In this document: piece by piece, positions 55,501 to 64,000 of the stretch
Numbering within the stretch: position 1 is the stretch's first letter
Layout of the letters: the number at the start of each line of letters is the position of its first letter
NCBI GenBank assembly: GCA_020726505.1
Contig: JAHLEZ010000044.1
Coordinates: forward strand, 248,001 to 312,000
Source of the DNA: Leptodontidium sp. MPI-SDFR-AT-0119
Lineage: Eukaryota > Ascomycota > Leotiomycetes > Helotiales > Leptodontidiaceae
Reading direction: 5' to 3'
Length of the DNA: 64,000 bases
The notes under the pieces: model-generated
Told to the model about the DNA's origin: nothing
The model's input: the letters and a program-made list of their open reading frames with translations, nothing else
The model's database searches: none
Translations under genes and position numbers: made by a program

Positions 55501-56061
55501 TCTGACGTTAATTTGAGTGATAATAGTGGTAGTGGGCCTGTAGATTACGATGATTACAGTTGAGGGGCAACTGAGTTAGTGTTAGAAGGATTGGATGTTG
55601 GATTACATAAGCGAGGACGCCAAAACCCATATTTTTGACACAACTACTTCTTTTTCACTACTAAACGTTATGTAACAGTTCTATAAATCTCGGAATCAAT
55701 TAGAATAGGTCTAATTGATATATCTAGTGGATCTCTTTTGTCAAAATCTATAAAGGGGTTGAGAAGTTAGACGTAGAAGTTAATATTTTCCGTGTTTTTT
55801 ACCCCGCGGAACCCCAAATTCTCGCTTAGTCCATTTAATTATAACATATAACGTGAACTAAATGACGTCATCTAAAGTGTGATTTATACAAAATTTTGTT
55901 CCGGATTTAATGGTCCAACTTTTAAGTCGATCGTATTAGTAGTAAAAAAGTTATTCCTTGATTAAGTCGTCGTGTCGAAGTTGCTGGTATGTCGAAGTTG
56001 GTGGTTCCGACCTGCGCCAGCAGGTCGGTAATTTTCCAAAAAAAGTCAGGAAACCGACGAG
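52554..56061 (+). mobile_element. Fot1/pogo-type DNA transposon
   Basis: Inverted repeats of 93 bp (52554-52646 and 55969-56061) begin CTCGTCGGTTTCCTGAC and are identical by eye except for a 6-base hairpin loop. TA duplications flank it (52552-52553 and 56062-56063). Length is 3,508 bp. It carries a DDE transposase on the plus strand with two TAG codons. Each repeat contains the palindrome CCGACCTG-CGCCAG-CAGGTCGG. Confidence 0.93.
52962..55563 (+). pseudogene. Fot1/pogo DDE transposase with two nonsense codons
   Basis: ATG 52962 gives a basic start (MVKSTPQIKHGGSKKSKKKS), then a Psq/CENP-B-type helix-turn-helix region (ITSLRIAAGVFRGVSYSTL; QNWARRWVDRMD). The catalytic acids are in FNMDEIGF (~53592), LIFDGHGSH (~53985) and THATQPLDVACF (~54090). 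An intron 53658-53732 (GTACGT to TTTTAG) joins NIRK to VFTRDPVDRES. TAG codons at 53574-53576 and 53968-53970 break the frame; both could come from CAG or TGG. The C-terminal third is charged, with a long coiled coil (KLEEERVAKALARQRKREEK) and an acidic tail. Repair of two codons would be needed for function. Confidence 0.85.
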
Positions 56062-56535
56062 TAGTCCCAGTACTCGATACAAGAATTTGTCTGGGTGTAT
56101 GTATGTGTTGAGCAATCGAGTATTCCCTTTGTGTCCCATGCTTCGGCTTCGTCGTCCCAATCTGCTCTCATGTTCAAGCGGAGAGAACCACCCTTTGATA
56201 GAAGCAAGTAAATAGACCAGTGATTGTCGCTCATTGGGGTGTTTGGACCAAGCGGACCTGTAGTGTGAACGACCACTCTGGCATGAGTCACAATACGCCC
56301 ATCCTTCATCAGTTTGTCGATAGTTGTTGCCATGTCTATCTGGACTCTTTTAACAAACCTGCTAAGAAGAAATGATAGTGGAAGATGGCGACTCTTAGGT
56401 TGGGCCTCCATGCCTGACGGATGATCTCATTTAGGCGCCACTCCGCTTTACGGCAAAACTCGGTCTTGGTATCACGTGATATTTGCATACCCCTGGAGAC
56501 TTCTGGGGACATTTATTAGAATTATTAATATGTAG

Positions 56536-56620
56536 CATGATGGAATGGACGGAATGGAATGGATGGAATGGAATGAATGAGACGTATGGAATGGAATGGA
56601 TGGAATGGATGGGACGGACG
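56536..56620. repeat. Tandem (GGAAT)n-type microsatellite
   Basis: Imperfect repeats of ATGGAATGG and GGAATGAATG, with interspersed GACGGA units. On the other strand it reads CCATTCCATTC. Confidence 0.8.
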
Positions 56621-56925
56621 AGCCTTACCCTAAAACCTGACCACCTGATCGGTTGCCAGTTATCAGCCACAGAAGAGTGTTTATTTTTGCTGTCCTATAT
56701 GTCCATTCCCAGCCTGCTCTTCCAAAACTGCCAAATAAGTCTCGGGGGAAATTCCTCCTTTCCAGCAAGTGTTGTCGTGTCCAACATCGCCTAGAACTGT
56801 GACGGTCTTGGTGCTGACGTCACGTGTTTAGGGGCTAGTGTTTCAGCTTTGAGGATATAGGGGTCAGCTACAGCTACAGCTGTCCTTCTTCTGTATCTAT
56901 TGTTCTAAGTACGAAGTGTATTGTC

Positions 56926-58140
56926 TTGAATCTGTCTGTCTTGAGTGCCTCCGTCACACAATACTTATTTGGTCAAGATACGACGTCATTTGAAGATGAA
57001 TATAAGAAGGCTGGCGCCCCTAAAAGAAGACAACTTTGGAGGCAACGCGGAGAGCTAGGAAAGTTACACAACTTGGTAGCACACATTATGGCCTCTGGGA
57101 AGCGTGGAGATGTGTTCTTTGCTTTACAAATCGACCTCAATCATGGCCACGCAGCAAATAAACAGTGGAAGGTCGTGCTAGACGGGGGAATACGCTGGAA
57201 TTCGTTATTTCAGATGATTGAGCGAGCACTGGCTCTCCGCGAGGCTCTTGACACCTACGCCCTCAAACTGCGTGTTTCCACTGAAGCTCTTGATATAGAG
57301 GTCTACGACAACGATTATATTAGCGACAACGAATGGAAGACGTTAGAATTGATGCGAGATCACCTTGAACCTCTCTTCCGACTTACTAAAGACCTAGAAG
57401 GCAACCCCGATTCAGAGAAACCAGAGTCAGCTTCGCACGAAGCTTTGTAAAAGTTGCTACTTATCTTTGAAGCTCTATTCTCTCACTTTGAGGTCTTAGA
57501 AACTCAAGCTAAAGCTAGTCGATTCAACAACCACCGAGGCATACAAAAGTCGATTACTCTAGCGTGGGGGAAAACACAAGAATATTACACTAAGACAGAC
57601 GCGTCGATTGCGTGGATAGCTGCGTTAGTGCTCTATCCTCGCTAGAAATAGCAGTATTTTGACGAGTAATAGACTAAAGACAACGCACGATATATGAAGG
57701 TAGGAAGGCTCGCTCTGCGAAAGCTCTAGGAGAGCGACTACAAAGGAGAGGTTATTGCGCGAGTTGAGGAGAGAACGCCTGAGCCAGAGCCTCGGAAGGC
57801 CTATAAAGCTGAGATGTTAGAAAGACTAGCTCCAGTAATTACTAGTTCTTCTGCCTCAAAAGCACCTCGGTCGTCAAGCCGTAAAGATCAATTAGCTTTG
57901 TATCTTAAGGAGCCTTTGACAGATATGCCATTGCTAGAGTACTGGAAGTCCAAACAGGCTCAGTGGCCACAGCTAGCAAAGATGACTATGGATTTCTTGA
58001 GTATTCCTGCCATGAGCTCTGAGTGCGAACGAGTATTCTCCTCTTGTTTTATGCAAACAACTCCTCACAATTCAAGGTTATCAGGAGAGACGTTATAGCA
58101 CGGGGAATGTTTAAAGAATTGGCAGAGAAGAGGTCTTATT
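56926..58140 (+). pseudogene. hAT transposase C-terminal half, broken
   Basis: Blocks in one frame, separated by TAA/TAG codons, include GELGKLHNLVAHIMASGKR, WKVVLDGGIRWNSLFQMIER, KTQEYYTKTDASIAWIAAL, EYWKSKQAQWPQLAKMTMDF and FLSIPAMSSECERVFSS. The last is the hATC dimerisation region. Stops fall at 57448, around 57643, 57670-57730 and at 58098. N-terminal BED finger and first catalytic segment are missing. Confidence 0.75.
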
Positions 58141-58330
58141 GAGATAATAGTTGCTTTTAATGCGGTCCACTTAGGGAGAGATTTTTAATATGTGTCTATT
58201 TTTGAATTAGCTTTTCAGCAGCTTTTCAGCTCTTCAGTTCAGTCCATTTAGCTGTGAGTTTACATATAAGTCAGTCAGTTGAGAAAGTAGCTCAGCTGAT
58301 GGCTGACTGACTGGCTTAATGGCCACTCTG
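56926..58330 (+). mobile_element. hAT remnant, right end preserved
   Basis: Transposase reading frames occupy 56926-58140. The right end (GGCTGACTGACTGGCTTAAT ... CACTCTG at 58330) matches the end of the hAT at 19459-20616. No matching left end was found, so the element is 5' truncated or its left end has decayed. Confidence 0.7.
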
Positions 58331-58339
58331 CTGTCAGTT

Positions 58340-59070
58340 GGCGGGATTGTGAGCAGTAAACAGTATTCGACTGATTCATTAAGACTACAGCTGTTGGTGC
58401 TTTATATAAACGTCTGAACGACAGGCAGCCATAGCCAGCCATAGGCTCCAATACTATAAGCTAGGTAGAAATGATACTCATGGCTCATCATGTGACTCAT
58501 ACCAATCAACAGAAGGCTTACTGGCTGGACCGCTACTAGGACGCTGCCGCCCGTGCTGAGTTCCTGGATGTCGCCTTGTTGAGGGAATATTTCTGTGAAA
58601 TTGCGTTTGTTTCGAGTGTATGGTTGAGCAGCAAACTACCTTGGATTTTGAAATAATTAAACCGCTGTTTTGCAATTATTTTTTCGTGCTAAAGGAATGT
58701 GAACTGGTAGACATCAAGATCGACTTGGCTCGATCACCAGGAAGATGAAGATGCATTGTGCAAACCTCGTTGTGACAAACAATTGAGTACTACTTATTTT
58801 TGGAACGTCTTTATGACCTCAGGGGCCACAATTTTCTGATGAAGTGATGAAGTGATAAGCATAAAGTATGGTGGGCCGTGCTTGCCCGAAACATCGAAGC
58901 TCTATGATCAATTGCAATTGGTAAGGAAGTACATATCAAGACTACATCGAGTAGTTAAGCCAGGGCTGTATCGTGACTTCTAGCCATATCGTCATCAAAT
59001 CATAATATCAGAGCCCTGAGTTTTTGACATTCGCGAAGACGCCATTATCATTTTGCAAATATACTTTAAG
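58340..59070. other. No recognised gene
   Basis: Short frames only. This is probably the 3' flank of the P450 gene, which ends at 59074 on the minus strand. Confidence 0.4.
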
Positions 59071-59073
59071 ACT

Positions 59074-60792
59074 CTACATATTCTCAAGAACAATCTCGCA
59101 TTTATGCCCCTTCGGAGCTACAAGGAAGTAATTCTCAAGCTCCATGTCTTCGTCTCGAGTTCTCACCTTAGTAGTTGAACATTCCTTGAAGAATTTCGCA
59201 GCTGCAAGACTCAGTTCCGATTGAGCAAGATGAAGTCCAATGCAAACTAGACATGTTAGTAAGATCCCAAAACATGAAGAAGACGCATACCTCGAGACCC
59301 TCCGCCGAATGGCAGCCATGCATCTTTCATCTCCTGTGTTGGCTCTAGCCATCTCTCGGGTTGGAATTGCAGAGGGCTGGGGAATATTCTTGGATCTCGG
59401 TGGAGAGTGTGTGCTTGGGTGCTGACAGTGGTTCCTTCAGGAATGAAGTAAGAGTCGATCGTTCGTCCACCCCTGGGGACCTAGACAAGTATGTTAGCAA
59501 GCTCCGTACTCGGGGTGTTGAACGAAGAGGATTAGGTCTTGAGACATTTCATTAACTCACAGCGCGAGGTAAGCTGCCAGGGGCAGCTCCATACAAACGT
59601 AATGTTTCCTTGATAATTGCTCCCAGGTAGGGCAAAGAGTTCGTGTCTTTGCTATTTGGATTATTCCCAATCCCGCTGAGCTCTGTCACCAGTTTCGATT
59701 TGACCTCGGGATTTTTCAAGACCGCCCATACGAGATACGTCAGTGTCACAGCTGTAGTGTCGCTTCCGGCAATGATCAAGTTGCTTGCTTCTCGCTGGAT
59801 ATCGGCGTCTGAGAGGCGTCCGGTTTTCTCATCTGATTCCCTGAGCATCTTGGTAAACAGCGTATCTTTGGTCTCTCCGCGGGCTGCGAGTGATTTGTTC
59901 GTTGCAATTGCGGCCACACCGTAGGCCTCGATTCTTTTGTTGGAACCGAGCCATAACTGGATCGATGGTATGGGAAGACGGGAAAGAATTGTTGCAACAA
60001 ATCCCAGTTCTGCTCGAAGACCGGAGAACATCATTACTTTCTCAAGATCTTCAGAAAAGCTTGACTTCTGTATTGCCGTCAGTATATTTGCATTTAGCCC
60101 CACAATACACCAGTCATGGTAAAGAGGAGGCGGAAAATAGACTGCTTGCCTTCCCATGTTCCAAGCTATGCAAACTTTCTCCAAATCCCAGCTCTGCAAT
60201 GACGTCTGTTGCCATAAATGTAAACCATGAGAATATATTTGCACCATTTCTGCTCATAGCTTGCTCCCTGATCTTCTGTATTACAAGCGTTGTTCTCGAT
60301 TGAAGTACTTCATCCCACTGAAGCAATGCTGTTTGTGAAAAAGCTGCCGAGAACAACCGCCTCCTGACCGCATGCTGCTTGGGATTGATCATCGCAAATA
60401 TACCGAGAGAATCCTCGCTCTCCTCAGTGAATTTGGCATACCATTCAGACTTGAGATAACCTGAACCGATACGGTGAATTTCACGGGTGGAAGCCAAGTC
60501 GGATATGGCGACTTCGGTGGGGCTTATGCGAACGGTTGAGCCGTATTTGGAGTGCAGTTCATGGATGTAATGAACTCTTCTTCCACGCATGGTTTGAACT
60601 TTCAAGGGTATAATTGTGTAGCGGTTGAGTCGGGGGCCAGGAATTCTGCGAAGTGGATCGGTAAGAACATGGTGAATAAACTAGAACACATCAGTACGAA
60701 ATCTCATGCAAAAATGAGTGATTCTCGCCTTGATCAACCCAAGGCAGACGAGAACCGGTACAAAGACCGTGAGAAGAGTTAAGGATCGCATG
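59074..60792 (-). CDS. Cytochrome P450 monooxygenase
   Basis: Multi-exon gene on the minus strand. A start at 60792 (MRSLTLLTVF) gives a short membrane anchor; an intron then leads to DPLRRIPGPRL, the proline-rich hinge. Landmarks in order: YGSTVRISPTEVAI, HAVRRRLFSAAFS (C-helix), IAELGFGES, IIAGSDTTAVTLTYLVW (I-helix oxygen motif), ETLRLYGAAP (ExxR), PRGGRTIDSYFIPEG, QFQPERW, and heme loop FGGGSRVCIGLHLA formed by splicing out an intron near 59250-59295. A GC-AG intron is likely after HSLEHGK (~60147). All motifs are present and no stop was found in the spliced frame. It resembles secondary-metabolism P450s; the substrate is unknown. The alpha/beta hydrolase 1.8 kb away, divergently arranged, could be a partner. 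Confidence 0.85.
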
Positions 60793-60799
60793 TTGGAAG

Positions 60800-61440
60800 A
60801 TTGATTGCTGGCCGAATTGAGGTCAATATCATGAGGATACAGAAATCGAGGAATAAGCGCATTATTCGAGAGGCGGGGTTGTTGATATTATGTCCTGAAA
60901 AAGGGGTAGAAAGGCGGGGGCGGGGTGATCCGTGGTGGAGGTGGAGCCGAATCTCCCTTGGAATATCGTAACAAGCTGGAACACAAAAACATCTACGAAG
61001 GCGCGCGGCATTGAAATCCGGCAATTTTTTAAGCGAGTGCGGGGTGAGAACATTGAAATTTCGCGAATTGTTATAAAAAGAACATCAAATTATTATTATG
61101 CCGAGGATAAGCATCGCATGCCCAGAATGGTTTGCTTCACGATCCGGCCTCGATGAAACGGAGTTCCTATTTTCCACAATTTGTTTTTGACTTTGTCGGC
61201 AAGCCGAAGCCGAAGATGAAGCGGGGTACCTAGTTGACCACTGACAATTTTACAAGCGAAAATGATGTGTTCGGCATGCCGACGCATTCAACTTAAAGTA
61301 CAGTACGATGGTGGATCCAGACGGGCTTCCACAAACACCGAATATCGTACTCATCATGTAACTTTGTAAGACGGTAGAGCCGAACCGAGCGGAACCCTGA
61401 ACTGTACCTCGGTACTGTAGGTAGCCAGTGGAGAAGTGGC
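60800..61440. other. Intergenic region upstream of the P450
   Basis: Probable P450 promoter region followed by unassigned sequence. Nothing else supported. Confidence 0.35.
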
Positions 61441-61451
61441 TTGCAGCGGAA

Positions 61452-62235
61452 CAGTGTGACAAATAGATTAGATTAGAGTAGAGTAGTCAGTGCTACTCTA
61501 ATCTAATCTAATCTAATCTAGAGTATTAGATTACTACTTGAGTAGTGGTTATGTAATTATTACACTAGCCGAAAATAGTCTAACGCTGCGGTCCTTACTA
61601 AATAAGGCTTAGTGAGCGGCTCTACTTGAGTAACGAATAATAATTCTTCTATGTAGTTTTCTTAATAGCTTTGTAAGAAGATATATTTATTATTAATTAG
61701 TTTATTAAGTATGATTATAAGTAAAGGAGTTTTATTATATTAGTCTTAAATCTAACATTTCTTAATTACTGTGGGAGGGACAAACCCCAATCCACACAAC
61801 AAGAGGGTAGCATGTAGCGAGCCACCGGAGGAGATTCTAGGCTCTGTAAATAACAGATCAATCAAATCTAAAGATATCACATATCTGGAGAGTACGAATC
61901 GGCAAAGGAGGGGAGGCAAAAGGTTCTAATAAATAGAATATATCTGGTGTTGCGTTCTTGACGCTCTGTAATCAAGTGTTGGCTCCTTATATGTTCGAAG
62001 GACCAGCGCAGTCATGTGACAAAAGAAATCAGCGGCTGTCCCCGCCACATTACTTTCTTATATATTAACTTATATGAAATAAGTTTATTAATAATCTAAT
62101 AATCTAGATTAAGCAAGATTTACTACTTTAAATCTAATCTTAGATTTTTAAATTTTTTACTAATCTAGTCTAATCTAATCTAATCTACTACTCTAGATTA
62201 CTACTCAAGTAGTAGATTAGAAATTTATCACACTG
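61452..62235. mobile_element. Non-autonomous hAT element (MITE)
   Basis: Left end CAGTGTGACAAATAGATTAG and right end in reverse complement CAGTGTGATAAATTTCTAAT. Target duplication CAGCGGAA (61444-61451 and 62236-62243). Subterminal TCTAATCTAATC arrays occur at both ends. No ORF. Ends are related to the hAT at 29199-32925. Confidence 0.88.
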
Positions 62236-62603
62236 CAGCGGAATGTGGGTGGGATACAGCGCTTTACTCTTTCGAGTACTCTACGAGTAGCATCGCAAAA
62301 GCATTCCTTCCACATGGTCGATGGTTGTTGCATATTGCGCTGTCCTGGGACGGGTGACGGAAAGGGAAGAGAGACTACGGGAAAGCCGCGCTCGAGAACT
62401 CTATGTTGCTGAATGACACTGGGCTGACGATGATACCGGCACATCCGACAAACTCAATTGTTGCACTACTAGTACAAGTACAGGCCATAAATAAGGAGAC
62501 CACGATGAACTGTTCCGAAAGTTCTTGACTGTTCATAAACCCCCAAACTTTTTTTTTGTAGCCCAAGACGGACCTAAATTTCAATCTTTGCCCAGTTCTC
62601 ACC

Positions 62604-63777
62604 ATGACGCCAGAAGAGCAGTTGCTTCTCGCCACACCCGACCCCGACTTCTCGAAGGTTCGTAGCATAACAATGCCTCAATGGAGGCAAACATTAGCTG
62701 ACACAGATCCCCTTTAGTTTCTTCAGAATCTAGGTCCACCGCCATCAGCCCCTCCAGCTGACATCAACGTCCTCCGAGCGGTAGGTCAAGCGAAGCCAGC
62801 TCAGCATCCCGCAGCTGGTGTCAAGTTGCAAGAGAGGAAAATACCTACTCGTGATGGTTCAACTATTGATGCGCTCATTGTATCTACAATTCAGGCGCCG
62901 TCTTCAGGGTCACCTGTGATCGTGTGGTTCCATGGAGGAGGTTTCTGCCTTGGAGATGGCAGAATGGAGCTTGAAGCTGTGCAAGACTATGTACTTCACG
63001 CAGGTGCTGTCGCAGTCTCCGTTAGCTATCGATTGGCGCCTGAACATAAGTTTCCCACGGCCATTTTCGATGGCCAGGATGCCTTGAAATGGGTATGTGC
63101 TCTCGGTCATTGCCAAATTATACTGTTGCTAATTGAGACTTTCTTAAAGGTCGTGGAGAATGCTGCTTCCTTGAATATCAACCTTTCGTCGGGTTTTGTT
63201 GTCGGTGGAGTTTCTTCTGGAGCCAACATTGCTGCAGTTCTAGCACACTTAACTAGGGACGAGGGCCTCCAGCCTCCCTTGACTGGGCAGTTCCTTGCTG
63301 TTCCACCGCTGCTACCATCGACGGAAACTGATGAAAAGTACAAAAACCGGCTGCTCAGCTCAACTCAGAAAATGGAAGTAGGGTTCCTCAACCCCGAGAT
63401 GATTAAGCTTTTTAATGGTGCGTTAATGTTACTAAGTTCCTGATTACTGAAATCTCGCAGATTCTGACAATATTTTGCACGTTATAGATGCCTACCTGCC
63501 AGATGTCAAATCTCCCCTTTACAATGTTTTCAATCATCCAGCCGGGCATGCGAATTTGCCGCCTGCGTATATACAAGTATGCGGCTCGGACCCACTTCGC
63601 GACGAAGCGCTCCTTTATGAGGAGATACTGTCTACACAGAGTAAGGTGAAGACCCGGTTGGACATTTACCCAGGTTTGCCTCATCACTTCTGGGAGTTCT
63701 TCCCTGGCTTCCCAGGAAATGTGAAGCACACTCAGGACACAATCGCGGGACTAAAGTGGTTGTTTGGGCAAGTTTAA
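62604..63777 (+). CDS. Alpha/beta hydrolase fold-3 esterase/lipase
   Basis: Four exons, 62604-62657, 62718-63092, 63150-63417 and 63488-63777. All junctions are GT-AG and in frame, giving 328 residues. It has the hormone-sensitive-lipase-type layout: oxyanion HGGG at 90-93 (VIVWFHGGGFCLGDG), SVSYRLAPEHKFPTA, nucleophile Ser165 in GGVSSGAN, acid Asp267 in CGSDPLRDE, and His298 or 299 in GLPHHFWEFF. The short lead (MTPEEQLLLATPDPDFSK) and full length match the family. No lesion. It should hydrolyse esters or lactones of small substrates in the cytosol. Its neighbour is a P450, so it may act on a shared metabolite, but that is inference. Confidence 0.9.
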
Positions 63778-64000
63778 AAATAATGTTGACTTAGACAATC
63801 AATGAGACCTTTCAAATGGCAATTACATCTCCATGATGCTCGTTGACGATACCATCACTGAACAGTATTTGTATGTGTGCCGCTGCCTAGCACAGCTGGA
63901 TCCCCCCTCCCCTCCCCCGAGTCACCCACATCAGTTATGTAACAGTCAAACTCTCGCCTGTCCCATGAGCACAATAAAAAATCAGATTGCGTACGGGCAG

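Larger units (their letters stand above)
51975..56411 (-). pseudogene. DUF7770-like gene split by a Fot1/pogo element
   Basis: The first exon part (56411-56062) gives MEAQPKSRHLPLSFLLSRF, later MSDNHWSIYLLLSKGGSLRL and YTQTNSCIEYWDY. The frame then enters the transposon at 56061. Left of the transposon it resumes at 52553 as LVPGISIGQICTLLWNK and YEMSGGGSGCRYW, with an intron near 52475-52425. It then continues VIIWLLEDNKYLSSGSTND to a Ser/Thr/Gly-rich tail and the stop at 51975. Removal of the insert and one TA restores the frame exactly. The NHWSIYL and GGSGCRYW landmarks match the fungal DUF7770 family as I recall it. Its function is unknown. Confidence 0.7.

Overview
The window looks like a repeat-rich accessory region of a filamentous ascomycete (Pezizomycotina). 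Genes have short introns of about 40-95 bp. Fungus-specific families are present: HET domain, a fungal STAND N-terminal domain, a membrane-anchored NLR-like protein, DUF7770-like, BTB and P450. Tad1-type LINEs, Fot1/pogo, hAT, Helitron and LTR elements occur throughout. Several elements are AT-rich, and many broken frames stop at TAG or TAA codons of the kind produced by C-to-T change at CpA, which suggests RIP. All calls come from reading the sequence; nothing was searched.

Layout. 0.2-7 kb: a C2H2 zinc-finger gene, a broken Helitron between two direct repeats, a partial foldback element, a C2H2 fragment and a hypothetical gene. 8.4-9.9 kb: a short LTR retrotransposon with identical LTRs. 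10.9-14.4 kb: a decayed repeat-associated ORF split by a TIR element. 14.4-17 kb: a host gene split by a 5'-truncated LINE that leaves a 635-codon fused frame. 19.5-20.6 kb: a non-autonomous hAT with a nested LINE tail. 21.4-25.4 kb: an RNA exonuclease 4-like gene split by a decayed hAT. 26.7-28 kb: a frameshifted conserved gene. 29.2-32.9 kb: a hAT with an apparently readable multi-exon transposase, itself holding a solo LTR. 33-38.9 kb: a helicase scrap, a nonsense-mutated hypothetical gene, a frameshifted FtsJ-type methyltransferase, a STAND N-terminal domain and a two-exon HET gene. 39-41.4 kb: two LINE ORF1 remnants and a minisatellite. 42.9-48.75 kb: a nested composite. 48.9-51.8 kb: a small membrane ORF, a BTB gene and a broken hypothetical. 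52-56.4 kb: a DUF7770-like gene split by a Fot1/pogo element. 56.9-58.3 kb: a hAT remnant. 59-64 kb: a cytochrome P450, a small hAT MITE and an intact alpha/beta hydrolase.

Main result. At 43289-48424 there is a 5.1-kb segment with matching terminal inverted repeats and TA target duplications. It has no visible transposase. It carries one five-exon gene encoding HET, a truncated NB-ARC and a fungal membrane-anchored C-terminal module. The segment sits inside a second inverted-repeat element, and a related copy of that host element at 4415-4830 reads straight through the insertion point, so an empty site is present in the same window. The simplest reading is a DNA transposon-like unit carrying an NLR/HET immunity-type gene as cargo, now with a single in-frame stop just before the P-loop.

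Several other insertions can be undone on paper from their target duplications. This shows that at least three host genes (14.4, 21.4 and 56.4 kb) were inactivated by transposons.
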